In this document: positions 9,601 through 20,667 of the stretch, one piece after another
Layout: each line of letters opens with the position of its first letter
Numbering within the stretch: position 1 is the stretch's first letter
Assembly (NCBI GenBank): GCA_016713445.1
Contig: JADJPB010000013.1
Span: 128,830 to 192,829 of the forward strand
Source: Bacteroidota bacterium
GTDB taxonomy: Bacteria; Bacteroidota; Bacteroidia; AKYH767-A; OLB10
Direction: 5' to 3'
Length of the DNA: 64,000 nt
Translations under genes and position numbers: made by a program
The notes under the pieces: model-generated
What the model was told of the DNA's origin: nothing
Seen by the model: only the letters and a program-made list of their open reading frames with translations
Databases searched by the model: none

Positions 9601-12600
9601 GTGCCACCATTAATGGTATAATCAATGAAACCACTTGCATCACCAAAGCAAAGGACTGTATTATTAGTAAAGCTAGAACTTAGTGGCGCTGCCGGTTGTG
9701 AAATTATTTGTGTAAGTGTAGTAGTACATCCGTTCGCATCTGTAATGGTTACTGAATAAGTACCTGCGATTAGGAAATTAATATCTTGTGTAGCTGCGTT
9801 GTTGCTCCACTTGTACAAGTACGGACTAGTTCCACCGGTGTGACTTAAGTCGATCATTCCAGTTGAATCTCCATAACAAGGGACGGCCGCAATTGTTGCT
9901 GACGATAGGAGGATTGGTGCTGTAAAATTTAGCTATAATTTTGTGATGCCGTACAACCATTCGCATCGGTAACGGTTACTGTGTAGTTACCCGTTGATAA
10001 ATTAGAAATGGAAGGATCATTTGATCCTGTACTCCAAGTGTAAGTATAACCTGCCGTTCCTCCTGTTACCGAAGTTTGCACGGCCCCATCTTGTATATCA
10101 TGACAATTTAAATCCGTAGTTGTTGCAGAAATGTTCAAAGCTTGTGCTGGTTGTGTAACGGTAGTTTGAGTTTGAGTCGTACATCCATTTGCATCAGTTA
10201 CAGTTACAGTATAAGTTCCAGAAGTAATCGATGATAAATTTTGATTAGTATTTCCGTTACTCCAAGAATAGTTGTAGTTTGATGTTCCTCCATTTACAGT
10301 AAGAGTTGTAGTTCCTGTAGCATTACCAAAACAATCAACAGCAGTATTCGAGACCGAAGCGTTTAATGGTGCACTCGGTTGAGTAACGAAAATGCTATTC
10401 GTCATTGAACATCCGTTATTATCAGTTACAGTTACTGTATATGAACCTGCAGATAGCCCTGATAGATCTTCATTGGAACTTCCGTTGCTCCATGAATAGG
10501 AGTAAGGGGGAGTTCCCGCATTAGCCGTGACGTCAATGGATCCGTTGCCATCTCCAAAACATAAAAGATTCACTACCGAGTTGGTTACATTTAATGATCC
10601 TGCAGGTTGTGTGACAGCTCTGCTAAGTGTTTCGGTACAACCATTCGCATCTGTAACAGTTACCGTGTAAGTATTAGCCGATAAATTGGTGATGTTTTGT
10701 TGGGTTGATCCATTGCTCCATTGATAAGTATATGGCGCAGTGCCTCCTGATGGAGTTACATTCACACTTCCAATTGAATTTCCAGTACAGTTGATGTTAT
10801 TGCTCGTTGCTGAAAGTGATAAGACAGAAGCAGGTTGAGAAATGGATGATGTCGATGTAGAAGTACACCCGTTTACATCTGTAACGGTCACGGTATAAGT
10901 TCCAGCAGCTAAGTTTGAAATTCCCGGAGTAGTACTGCCAGTACTCCAATTATAAGTGTAGGGTGATGTTCCTCCGCTAGGTGTAATTACTGAACTTCCA
11001 CTGCTGTTTCCAAAACAAGCAACGGCAGTTGTGCTGTTCGATAAACTTAGTGCAGCCGTCGGTTGTGTTATCATTACGGTTTTAGCGATTGTACATCCAT
11101 TCGCATCGGTGACAGTCACTGTATAGTTGCCTGAATTAATTCCTGAAATCGAACTACTAGAAGATCCTGTATTCCAAGAATAGGTATAAGGACTCGTACC
11201 ATTGGTTGCATTCACACTTGCTGTGCCATTGCTTCCGCCGAAACAAGATACCGGAGTGTTCGACGTGCTTGCTGCTAATGCTGCTGCAGGTTGCGTTACC
11301 GAATAATTTCCGACGGTAGTACATCCCATTGCATCCGTTACTGTAATCGTATAGTTTCCTGCTGATAAGTTAGAAATTGACGTACCTGCACCACCGTTAT
11401 TCCATTGGTATACATAAGGTGATGTTCCTCCTGTAGTATTAGTAGTAATGGATCCAGTTGGAACATTGTAACATGAAATAGCGGTTGGAGTTCCACTTAC
11501 CAATAAAGCAGCTGCTGGTTGAGTAATGGTAACCGGTGCACTTGTTGTACAACCGTTGGCATCTGTAACGGTTACCGTATATGTTCCTGCAACTATGTTG
11601 TTATTTGCAGCAGTGCTTACTCCGTTGCTCCAAACATAGGTGTAGGATGGTGTTCCTCCATTGCCGGATGCCGTTGTCAAACCTGTATTGTTTCCAAAGC
11701 AACGAACATTTGTTTTTGTAGTCGAAACACTCACGGCAGATGTAGGTTGTGTTATTGTTACAGAAGTAGAAGTTTGGCAATTGTTAGCGTCTGTAATCGT
11801 AACAGAATATATTCCTGATGCGAGAGTATTTAAGTTTTGTGAGGTAGAACTATTGCTCCATAAATAAGTGTATGGACTTGTTCCTCCGCTTGGTGTTAAG
11901 TTGATATTTCCTGTTGTACTACCATAACATTTCACATCCGTTTTTGAAGTGCTTGCTGTTAATGCAGCAACTGGTTGTGTGATGTTGATGGAAGTAACCA
12001 AAGAAGTACATCCATTCGCATCGGTTACAGTTACTGTATAAGTACCGTTGCTAAGTCCTGAAAGGTTTTGAGTGGTAGCTCCGGTATTCCATAGGTAAGT
12101 GTATGGGGTAACTCCACCTGTTACATTCATATTAATGGATCCCGAGTTTCCACCGTAGCAACCAACATTGCTGGTGCTAGCAATATTGAAATCTAATCGT
12201 GCAGGCGGTTGAGTGATTGTTTTGGTAGTAGTTTGTGAACAGCCTTTCGAGTCAGTAACGGTAAGTGTATATGTTCCCGCAGATAAACCGCTGATGTTTG
12301 CAGCGCTTGATCCAGTGCTCCATGAATATGTGTAAGGAGATGTTCCTCCGGTAACATTAGTAGTGATTGCCCCTGTGTTTTGACTAAAGCAATTGACATG
12401 TGTTAAGTTATTTGTAATATTTAAAGCAGCCAAAGGTTGGTTGATGGTTACAGATATTGTACTTGTACATCCATTTGCATCCGTCACCGTGACAGAATAC
12501 GAACCAGCGACAATATTATTTAATGTTGCTGTGGTGCTTCCATTATTCCATAAGTAGTTATATGGAAGGGTCCCACCACTTGCAACAACATTTATAGCTC

Positions 12601-14524
12601 CCGTTGATTGACCAAAACAATTTACGTCTGTCTTAGTAGAACTGTTGCTTAATGCTGCACTTGGTTGTGTAACGGTTGTTGAAGAAGTAGCTGTACATCC
12701 GTTAGCATCGGTGGCTGTTACCGTGTAAGTTCCTGCTGCCAAATTATTAGCTGTTGCAGTGTTCGCTCCATTATTCCACAAATATGTATAAGGTGCATCC
12801 CCTCCTGATGGTGTTGCTATAATCACACCATTGTTACCTCCATAACAACTTACAACAGTCGTATTACTACTGCTTACTGTTGTAGAATAAGTGGCGCTTA
12901 AAGTATTAGATGCTGTTCGTGTACATCCATTGGCGTCCGTTACGGTTACGGTATAGTTTCCTGCAGGAGCATTCGTTAAATTCTGATTGGATGAACCATT
13001 GCTCCAGTTATAAGTATATGGTCCATTTCCACCTGCAATTCCTAAAGTGATATTTCCATTTGAAACACCTAAACAAGATGGGGATGTAGGAGTAGTGGTT
13101 AAAGTCATTCCACTTGGTTCGGTTAAAGTGATGGACTGAGTTGCAGTACATCCTGTGGCAGCATCTGTCGCAGTAACTACGTAGGTGCCTGCCGTTAGTC
13201 CACTGATGGAACCTGTAGTAGCACCGTTACTCCATAAATAAGTATATACACCAGAGTAAACTGGACTTGCAATAGCTGTTCCAGTTGCAGCACCATTGCA
13301 ACTAATATTCGTTCCGAAAATTGAGAAATAAGGACTAGGAACATATACATTGAATGAATAGGTTTGTACACCATTGGATGGACAAGCATCATCACGAACA
13401 GTCACAGTAAATGTTTTTGGAAGTAAATTGATATCTGCATTCGTAGGTGTCCAGCAAAAAGTAAGTGTGGGGCGTGATCCTCCGCTTATCGTATAACTTG
13501 CGTTAGGGATACCATTGTTAGTGGTCATGGTCACATTTTGTGTGGCATCAATATCTACCGAGTTTACAGTAAAACATACCTGTTGACCTGGACAAGCGGT
13601 AATACTATAATTTGTTGAACCATTTATTCCAGAAGCAGTTGGTAAATTATTCGAACATGCTTGTGTGTATACTTGCATATCGCGTATTACTGAACCAATC
13701 AGTTGTCCATTGCGATATTCCCTTACCAGAATAGCCATTACGCCAATTTGAATTTGGCTGGGTGTAAAATTGATATCACCCGTTCCAGCGTTTATAGTAA
13801 ATGGAGTTGAGGTGGCCATGGGAGAAGTAACCGATGCTGGCGAAATGAAACTTACATTCGCGGTTGCCGTTGTTTTAGGCGCTATGAGAGAATAAGAAAG
13901 AGAATCTCCGTCTGGATCAATAACTCCATGATTGTAATTGAAATTTTGTCCAACACAAACAAAGGCAATTGGAATATTTGAAAAAGTAGGAGAACTATTG
14001 CATGGAGCTGTTAAGTTATTTAATTTAGCTTCTACGTATAACGTAGAGTTGGATGCACATGGGTTCGAAATTGTAGTGATACTACAATTTCGGCAACATA
14101 CGCTATAACTAAATACCCAGTCGGTTTGTGCAGATGGAAGTGTAACTGTTGCTCTGTAAATCCACTTTCTGATACCCGTTGAACTTCCACCTGAGCAACT
14201 TGAAGATGATGAAGCACAGGGAACCGTAATTTCCAGTCCGTTCGAACTTCCCGCTACTTTGTTTGCAGTGACGTTCAAATTGTGATTACCATTAGCACTC
14301 TTATAGTTGATGGTGATATTTCCAGGCTCTGCTACTCCTCCGCAATCACGGTAGAAAGTAACTTCAATTTCATATTGATTTCCTCCCAAGCATCTGTATT
14401 TGATGTCGGACCCCGCAGCGTGAGTAGCAAAGACTTCATTTTGAAGACCTGCTATGAGGAGAATACTGATAAGAAGATAGCTGAATTTAGTAATAAAATT
14501 CTTTGCGAATTGGGGATGTCTCAT
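6666..14524 (-). CDS. Giant SprB-repeat adhesin 1, T9SS type B sorting (one frameshift)
   Basis: About 2,619 residues across one indel near 9932. A signal peptide (residues 1-33) is followed by a non-repetitive, cysteine-rich domain (about 34-400, beginning THAAGSDIKYRC and containing YRDCGG). Then come about 26 SprB repeats of 75-78 residues, each with a cysteine-glycine opening, a GGT-x-PYTYLW core and an AGTYTVTVTDANGC end. After the repeats come two Ig-like segments and a CHU_C gliding-motility-associated C-terminal domain (PNGFSPNGDGTNDYF, YNRWGN) ending in VVIRR. The protein is expected to be exported by Sec and T9SS and displayed on the surface as an adhesin, possibly for gliding. It heads an operon with its dedicated PorP/SprF and PorE-like genes. 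The adhesive target is unknown. Confidence 0.9.
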
Positions 14525-14934
14525 TGTTGATGAAGAGTTTAAGCTTTTTTGCTCCCTTATTATTCGTAAAGCATGGTGAAATCGTTTCGTTTTAAGAATT
14601 TATTTCTAGTATATCTTACATCGTGTAACTATTATGCTTTTCATGCGTATGAGCCCGTTTTTAAAATTGAGTATCATTTTTGGGCGAGATTTAATCCCAT
14701 TTTTCAGTTTCGAATTTTTAGCATTCCTATATCGAAAGCAATACATTTAAGTCAGATATTAAGTTTTGTTTTTATGGTTATTTTATCAAGTTGGAAATGG
14801 TTGATAATTATTTTCATTTTAGATGGGTTTTACCTGCCTTTTAAAGGGCTTTTTACTCTCAAAAGATTAATTTTGCACCATGTGTAATTTCATCTATCCA
14901 ATCTTCTGGATTAATGTAAATTAAAGATCTGATT
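14525..14934. other. Divergent intergenic region between adhesin 1 and nuoA
   Basis: This 410-base AT-rich region separates the minus-strand adhesin from the plus-strand nuo operon and must hold both promoters. I see one good -7 box for nuo (TAATTTTG at 14868). A 104-codon open frame at 14573-14887 has no recognisable domain and overlaps that promoter, so I do not call it. Confidence 0.5.
14868..14875 (+). promoter_or_regulatory. Likely nuo operon promoter (-7 box)
   Basis: TAATTTTG matches TAnnTTTG exactly and lies 60 bases before the nuoA ATG, giving a leader of about 50 bases. No clear TTTG lies at the expected -33 position (a T-rich stretch is at 14850-14855), so support comes from the -7 box and position only. 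Confidence 0.4.
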
Positions 14935-15315
14935 ATGATATTGTTAAGCTCTTCAGTTGATTACCTCCCAATAGCAATGATGTTCGTCGTTGCGATTGGA
15001 TTTGTGCTTTTCACGATGTTTGTCACCCACTTATTAGGTCCAAAACGTCTTTCTAAAGTGAAATTGGAAACTTTTGAATGTGGAATTGAATCTCAAGGAA
15101 ATTCTCGTTTACCTTTTTCAATTAAATATTTCCTAATTGCTATCCTTTTTGTGTTGTTCGATGTTGAGGTAATATTCATGTATCCTTGGGCAGTGAATTT
15201 TGCAGAATGGAGTAAGGTGAGTATGGCTGCTTTCTATGAAATGTTCATCTTCTTAGCTTTCTTAACCGTAGGATTGGTGTACATAATTCGAAAAGGCGCT
15301 TTGAAGTGGGAGTAA
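14935..15315 (+). CDS. nuoA: NADH-quinone oxidoreductase subunit A
   Basis: A 126-residue membrane subunit of complex I, which couples NADH-to-quinone electron transfer to proton export. Three membrane helices are visible (about residues 12-32, 65-85, 95-115). The conserved loop between the first two holds KLETFECGIES with the quinone-site cysteine, and helix 2 is preceded by RLPFSIKYFLIAILF-type residues with FDVEVIF following. Length is normal. It is the first gene of a complete nuoA-to-nuoN cluster, all on the same strand with short gaps. Confidence 0.95.
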   Translation: MILLSSSVDYLPIAMMFVVAIGFVLFTMFVTHLLGPKRLSKVKLETFECGIESQGNSRLPFSIKYFLIAILFVLFDVEVIFMYPWAVNFAEWSKVSMAAFYEMFIFLAFLTVGLVYIIRKGALKWE

Positions 15316-15352
15316 AATAAATAGTTTAAAATTAATTACTTAGATAATAATT

Positions 15353-15888
15353 ATGGCAAAGGAAGGTGATCGTTTGGAAGGTTTTGAAGGCCCTGGCTTT
15401 CTAGCAACCCTCTGGATAAGGCAGTGGGTATGGCGCGAAAGAATTCGATTTGGCCTTTGCCATTTGCTACCTCATGTTGTGGAATTGAGTTCATGGCAAC
15501 GATGGCGTCTACTTACGACTTAGGCCGATTCGGAGCTGAACGATTGAGCTTTTCGCCGCGTCAAGCCGATCTGTTAATGGTAATGGGAACTATTGCTAAG
15601 AAGATGGGCCCTGTATTACGTCAGGTTTATGAGCAGATGGCTGAACCTAAGTGGGTTATCGCAGTTGGCGCCTGTGCCTCAACCGGCGGAATTTTCGATA
15701 CCTATAGCGTGCTTCAAGGAATTGATCGGATCATCCCAGTTGACGTGTATGTTCCTGGTTGCCCACCTCGCCCCGAACAAATTTTGGATGGCGTCATGAA
15801 AATTCAAGACCTCATTCAAAATGAATCTTTACGTCGTAGAAACTCTCCCGAATACCAAGATTTATTAGCTTCCTACGGAATAGAATAA
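15353..15888 (+). CDS. nuoB: NADH-quinone oxidoreductase subunit B (one frameshift)
   Basis: The complex I subunit that holds iron-sulfur cluster N2, the last electron donor to quinone. The ligands are all present: tandem cysteines in SCCGIEF, the cysteine in VGACASTGG and that in PGCPPRPEQ. The true start is the ATG at 15353 (MAKEGDRLEGFEGPGFLAT), in a different frame from the conserved body. One base is missing near 15408-15411 in a CCC/CT run; restoring it joins the two parts into a normal protein of about 178 residues. Without the repair an internal GTG at 15424 would be mistaken for the start and the N-terminal helix would be lost. Confidence 0.9.
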
Positions 15889-15889
15889 T

Positions 15890-16393
15890 ATGCCTACATT
15901 GAACTTAGAGTTATTGGAAAGTAAGTTGAAAGAGCATTTCAATGAAAATATCTTGTCTACAAGTATGGAAGTAGACATGTTCACGGTTGTTGTCTCGAAA
16001 GAGGTGTTGCATGATGTGGTTCGCTTTTTAAAAGATGATGCATATTTCAATTTTCATTACCTCACAACCTTATGTGGATTGCATTATCCCGATAGTCCTT
16101 TTCCATTTGGACTGATGATTCAGTTGCATAATATGCCCGAAAATTCACGAATAAGAATAAAATCATTCACAGGTGACAATGAACCCACCTTTTTAACGCT
16201 GACCGATTTGTGGCCTGCTGCGAATTGGATGGAACGTGAAGCGTATGACTTTTTTGGATTTAGATTTACAGGTCACCCCGACTTAAGAAGAATCGTGAAT
16301 ATGGATTCTCTCGAAGGATGGCCCATGAGAAAGGAATATCCGTTAGAAGATCCTTTCCGAAAAGATAAGGACGATAAAATGTTTGGACGTTAA
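15890..16393 (+). CDS. nuoC: NADH-quinone oxidoreductase subunit C
   Basis: A 167-residue 30-kDa-type subunit of the complex I peripheral arm. The C-terminal signature is clear: WPAANWMEREAYDFFG (about residues 105-120), followed by GHPDLRRI and the end LEGWPMRKEYPLEDPF. NuoC is separate from NuoD here, unlike the fused NuoCD of E. coli. It begins one base after the nuoB stop, so the two are translationally coupled, and nuoD follows after 39 bases. Confidence 0.95.
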   Translation: MPTLNLELLESKLKEHFNENILSTSMEVDMFTVVVSKEVLHDVVRFLKDDAYFNFHYLTTLCGLHYPDSPFPFGLMIQLHNMPENSRIRIKSFTGDNEPTFLTLTDLWPAANWMEREAYDFFGFRFTGHPDLRRIVNMDSLEGWPMRKEYPLEDPFRKDKDDKMFGR

Positions 16394-16432
16394 TAACGGG
16401 TAGGCCTAGCCGAATATTTAGTACAGCAAACA

Positions 16433-17659
16433 ATGACGAAGAATCAACAAGTAACAATTCCTACCAATACTGCATTGCAGGAGAAGGATTATACAATCCT
16501 GAACTTAGGGCCTACACATCCCGCTACGCATGGCATTTTTCAAAATGTGATGAAAATGGACGGCGAACTTATTGTTTCCGCTGAGCCCACCATAGGATAT
16601 ATTCATCGCGCTTTCGAAAAGTTAGCTGAACGCCGACCATTTTATCAAATTACGCCCATTACTGATCGATTGAATTATTGCTCATCGCCAATTAATAATA
16701 TGGGATGGCATATGACTGTAGAGAAGTTAGCGGGTATTGAAATTCCAAAGCGTGTTCAATATTTACGAGTGATCATCATGGAATTGGCTCGTATTGCCGA
16801 TCATATTATATGTAATTCAGTAATTGGTGTGGATAGTGGTGCAATGACCGGATTTTTGTATATTTTCCAATGGCGCGAGTATATTTATGAAATTTATGAA
16901 GAATTATGTGGAGCTCGATTGACGACTAACATTGGTCGTATAGGTGGTCTCGAACGTGACTTTAACGAGAAGGCCTGGGAGAAAATCCATTATTTCTTAA
17001 AAGAATTTCCGAAAGGATTGAAGGAATTTGAAAATTTATTGGTGCGCAATCGAATCTTTATGGATCGCACGATTAAGTGCGGACCCATTTCCGCTGACCG
17101 TGCATTAGCTTACAGTTTCTCGGGACCAAATCTTCGTGCAGCAGGCGTAGATTATGATGTGCGTGTGATGAATCCATATTCTTCTTATGAAGAATTTAGT
17201 TTCACGATTCCTATCGGTACCAACGGCGATACTTATGATCGATTCATGGTTCGTCAACGTGAAATGTGGGAATCGCTAAGTATCATTCAGCAAGCGATTG
17301 ATAAAATAAATGCCTTAGAAGATAAAACCAGCTATCATGGAAATGTACCTGAGTTTTTCTTGCCTCCTAAAGAGGAAGTGTATAACAGTATGGAAGCGTT
17401 GATCTGGCATTTCAAAATTGTGATGGGTGAAACAACCATTCCGAAAGGAGAAGTGTATCATTGTGTAGAAGGTGGAAATGGTGAATTAGGATTTTACCTC
17501 GTAAGCGATGGTGGACGAACACCGTATCGTTTGCATTTCCGTCGTCCCTGTTACATCTATTATCAAGCATACCCAGAGATGGTGAAAGGTTCCATGTTAA
17601 GTGATGCCATCTTAACGATGAGTTCTATGAATGTGATTGCAGGAGAATTGGACGCTTAA
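16433..17659 (+). CDS. nuoD: NADH-quinone oxidoreductase subunit D
   Basis: A 408-residue 49-kDa subunit that forms the quinone-binding pocket with NuoB. Recognised from the LGPTHPATHG motif near the N-terminus (about residues 26-35), GYIHRAFEKLAE (about 57), and the C-terminal YHCVEGGNGELGFY block (about 342). The reading frame is intact over its full length, in contrast with several neighbouring nuo genes. Length is as expected for a non-fused NuoD. Confidence 0.95.
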   Translation: MTKNQQVTIPTNTALQEKDYTILNLGPTHPATHGIFQNVMKMDGELIVSAEPTIGYIHRAFEKLAERRPFYQITPITDRLNYCSSPINNMGWHMTVEKLAGIEIPKRVQYLRVIIMELARIADHIICNSVIGVDSGAMTGFLYIFQWREYIYEIYEELCGARLTTNIGRIGGLERDFNEKAWEKIHYFLKEFPKGLKEFENLLVRNRIFMDRTIKCGPISADRALAYSFSGPNLRAAGVDYDVRVMNPYSSYEEFSFTIPIGTNGDTYDRFMVRQREMWESLSIIQQAIDKINALEDKTSYHGNVPEFFLPPKEEVYNSMEALIWHFKIVMGETTIPKGEVYHCVEGGNGELGFYLVSDGGRTPYRLHFRRPCYIYYQAYPEMVKGSMLSDAILTMSSMNVIAGELDA

Positions 17660-17699
17660 AAATTAGTATTAAACGAAATTGTTCAGAACCGATAGGATC

Positions 17700-18245
17700 A
17701 TGAGTGAAAATAAAGAAATTATATTTAGTGATGATGCATTGGCATTGGTGAATAAAATCATCAGCCGTTATCCTGAAGGAAAGCAGAAGTCGGCTATCAT
17801 TCCTGTTTTGCATATCGCACAAGCAGAGTTCGATGGATGGTTGAGTCCTGCAGTGATGAATTATGTAGGATCACTCTTGAATATTCAATCTATCGAAGTG
17901 TATGAAGTGGCTTCGTTTTATTCGATGTTTAATTTGAAGCCGGTTGGAAAATGTGTGGTGGAAGTTTGTCGTACCGGTCCGTGTTGGTTGTTAGGTGCAG
18001 AAGATATCGTAAAGTATATGGAGAAGAAGTTGGGAGTGAAGGAAGGCGGAACAAGTGCAGATGGAATGTTCACTTTGAAAACGGTAGAATGTTTAGCTTC
18101 TTGCGGTACAGCGCCCATGATGCAAATCGGTGAAACCTATCACGAAAATTTGACTTTGCAAAAGGTTGATGAGATCTTGGAAGGTTGCAGAAGTAATGTG
18201 ACGGAACCTATCGCTCATTGGAGAAAGAATAAAATTAAAGCCTGA
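17700..18245 (+). CDS. nuoE: NADH-quinone oxidoreductase subunit E
   Basis: A 181-residue 24-kDa subunit carrying the [2Fe-2S] cluster N1a of the NADH-dehydrogenase module. The four cysteines follow the family pattern: two in CRTGPC (about residues 91-96) and two in CLASC (about 131-135). The ATG at 17700 is preferred over an in-frame TTG at 17679, because family members begin shortly before the ALALVNKIISRYPE helix. It lies 40 bases after nuoD and 37 before nuoF. Confidence 0.93.
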   Translation: MSENKEIIFSDDALALVNKIISRYPEGKQKSAIIPVLHIAQAEFDGWLSPAVMNYVGSLLNIQSIEVYEVASFYSMFNLKPVGKCVVEVCRTGPCWLLGAEDIVKYMEKKLGVKEGGTSADGMFTLKTVECLASCGTAPMMQIGETYHENLTLQKVDEILEGCRSNVTEPIAHWRKNKIKA

Positions 18246-18282
18246 TCATTTATTGATCTATAAATAATTTAAAAGAGAAATT

Positions 18283-19626
18283 ATGGGAAGAAAACTTCTC
18301 ACTGAACATATAAACGTAGCGGGTATCCGTCATTTGGATACTTATCGCAAACACGGTGGATATGAAACTTTGAAGAAAGCGCTTGGGATGAAGCCCGAGG
18401 ATATCGTCGAAGAAGTAAAGAAATCTGGATTGCGTGGTCGTGGGGCGCTGGATTCCCAACAGGAATGAAGTGGGGATTTTTAGCGAAACCAGAAGGTGTT
18501 CCGCGTTACCTCGTTTGTAATGCAGATGAAAGTGAGCCCGGAACTTTTAAGGATCGCTACATGATGGAATTTCTTCCACATCTGTTGATTGAAGGAATGG
18601 CGATCGGAAGTTTTGCTTTGGGATGTCGTACCTCGTACATTTATATCCGTGGAGAGTTGATGTATGTTTTTCATATTTTACAAGAAGCGATAGATGAAGC
18701 CTACGCAGCAGGATTATTAGGAAAAAATATTTTAGGTTCTGGTATTGATTTTGATTTGCATGTGCATTGTGGCGGTGGAGCGTATATCTGTGGAGAAGAA
18801 ACCGCGTTAATCGAATCATTAGAAGGAAAACGGAAATCCGAGAATTAAACCTCCGTTCCCTGCTATCAAAGGAGTTTGGGGTTGCCCAACCGTAGTGAAT
18901 AATGTAGAAAGTATCATGGCTGTTGTTCCCATCATCAGAGATGGGGGCGATGAATACGCTAAAATTGGAATTGGAAAAAGTACGGGAACAAAATTGATTT
19001 CTGCATGTGGCCATCTGAAAAAGCCAGGCGTATATGAAATTGAATTGGGTTTACCTGTTGAAGAATTTATTTATTCCAATGAGTACTGCGGTGGAATCCG
19101 AAATGATAAAAAATTAAAAGCAGTAGTAGCAGGAGGTTCTTCGGTTCCAATTTTACCTGCTGAATTAATTTTGAAAACAGCGAATGGTGAACCGCGATTG
19201 ATGAGCTATGAATCGTTGGCCGATGGCGGATTTGCTACTGGAACGATGTTAGGTTCAGGCGGATTTATTGCCATGGATGAAGATACTAGCGTTGTAAAAA
19301 ATTTATATACGTTCACGCGTTTCTATCATCACGAAAGTTGCGGACAATGCAGCCCTTGTCGTGAAGGAACCGGATGGATGGAGAAGTTGTTGCATAAAAT
19401 TTTAGATGGTCATGGCACCATCGCCGATGTAGATTTACTCTGGGAGATTCAATCGAAGATTGAAGGAAAAACAATTTGTCCGTTGGGCGATGCTGCAGCT
19501 TGGCCTGTTGCTTCAGCCATACGACATTTCAGAAGTGAATTCGAAGAGTATGTTCGCAACCCACAGAACATCCGAAAGGATCATCATTATTACCGAGTTA
19601 ATAATATTAATCCGGAATTAGTTTAA
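18283..19626 (+). CDS. nuoF: NADH-quinone oxidoreductase subunit F (two frameshifts)
   Basis: The flavoprotein subunit that oxidises NADH using FMN and cluster N3, about 448 residues when repaired. The parts join as follows: residues 1-55 with SGLRGRG; then FPTGMKWGFL and CNADESEPGTFKDR (NADH and FMN binding); then SCGQCSPCREGTGW and CPLGDAAAWPV (ligands of the [4Fe-4S] cluster). The breaks lie at G runs near 18442-18445 (one G missing from the glycine-rich loop) and 18832-18833 (two G missing before the NPRIKPPFPA-type segment). Both repairs recreate the most conserved residues of the family, which argues for sequencing error rather than gene decay. Confidence 0.9.
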
Positions 19627-19636
19627 GAAAGCAATT

Positions 19637-20632
19637 ATGCCGAAAGTAACAATCGATGGACATACAATTGAGGTAGCGGAAGGCACCACTATCCTTGAAG
19701 CAGCACGTATGATTGGTGGTGAAGTAGCGCCGCCAGCCATGTGTTTTTATTCGAAATTAAAAACGAGTGGTGGATATTGTCGTACATGCATCGTAAAGGT
19801 GACCAAGGGTTCTGAAAAGGATCCCCGACCCATGCCAAAACCTGTAGCCTCGTGTCGTACACCCATCATGGATGGAATGGAAGTGCAAAATAAAACAGCA
19901 CCCGATTTAGTAGATGCGCGCGCTGGAGTCGTAGAGTTTTTATTGATTAATCATCCTCTCGATTGCCCGATCTGTGATCAGGCTGGAGAATGTCACTTGC
20001 AAGATTTGAGTTATGAGCATGGACTTTCAAAATCGCGTTATGATTTTAAGCGTCGTGAGTTTGAAAAAATTGATATTGGCCCCAATATTAAATTACACAT
20101 GACGCGTTGCATCTTATGTTACCGTTGTGTAAAGGTGGCCGATCAGGTTTGTGATAGTCGTGTTCACGGTGTACTGAATCGCGGTGATGTATCGGAAATA
20201 TCAACACATATCGAAGCTGCCTTGGATAGTGACTTCAGCGGAAACGTAATTGATGTTTGTCCTGTAGGTGCTTTAACCGATCGTACATTCCGATTTAAAA
20301 GCAGAGTTTGGTTTACAAAGCCTGTTGATGCGCATCGTGACTGTAAAAAATGTTGCGGTCGCTCTGTATTATATATGAGTGGAGAAGAAGTGTTGCGTGT
20401 TTCGGTACGTAAAGACACATGGGGTGAAGTGGAGAATACTTCTGAAGGAAAACCAGGATGGCTCTGCAACGAATGCCGTTTCGAAAAGAAAAGTAAAAGC
20501 GACTGGACCATCGAAGGCGTTAGAAATATTGATCGTCATTCTGTGATCTCACAGAATAAATATTTGGAACAAAAAAATCGGAAGATTGATGTTTCCAATC
20601 AAAAGTTAATTGGAGAAAAAGCACATAATTAA
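19637..20632 (+). CDS. nuoG: NADH-quinone oxidoreductase subunit G, short form
   Basis: A 331-residue iron-sulfur subunit. An N-terminal [2Fe-2S] ferredoxin fold (cysteines in MCFYSK, GGYCRTC and SCRTPI) is followed by the NuoG His-Cys block (HPLDCPICDQAGECHLQD, about residues 111-128) and a [4Fe-4S] segment (CILCYRC, then CPVGAL). It stops soon after, lacking the large molybdopterin-oxidoreductase-like domain of E. coli NuoG. To my knowledge this short form is normal in many Bacteroidota, so it is not a truncation. The tail has an extra CKKCC and CNECR pair, which may bind a further metal. Confidence 0.9.
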   Translation: MPKVTIDGHTIEVAEGTTILEAARMIGGEVAPPAMCFYSKLKTSGGYCRTCIVKVTKGSEKDPRPMPKPVASCRTPIMDGMEVQNKTAPDLVDARAGVVEFLLINHPLDCPICDQAGECHLQDLSYEHGLSKSRYDFKRREFEKIDIGPNIKLHMTRCILCYRCVKVADQVCDSRVHGVLNRGDVSEISTHIEAALDSDFSGNVIDVCPVGALTDRTFRFKSRVWFTKPVDAHRDCKKCCGRSVLYMSGEEVLRVSVRKDTWGEVENTSEGKPGWLCNECRFEKKSKSDWTIEGVRNIDRHSVISQNKYLEQKNRKIDVSNQKLIGEKAHN

Positions 20633-20667
20633 TATTCCGTAACAAAAATTAATTCGTTACCTATTAT

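Noticed and set aside
9038..13395. Several cysteine- or leucine-rich frames opposite or within adhesin 1
   Set aside because: Shadow frames of the repetitive adhesin; they show the same period and no independent signals.
14573..14887. 104-codon open frame between adhesin 1 and nuoA
   Set aside because: Phenylalanine/isoleucine-rich composition typical of AT-rich noncoding DNA, no domain, and it covers the probable nuo promoter.
19637..20632. Truncated NuoG
   Set aside because: The short NuoG without the molybdopterin domain is the usual form in many Bacteroidota, and the next gene starts 35 bases later with no remnant.
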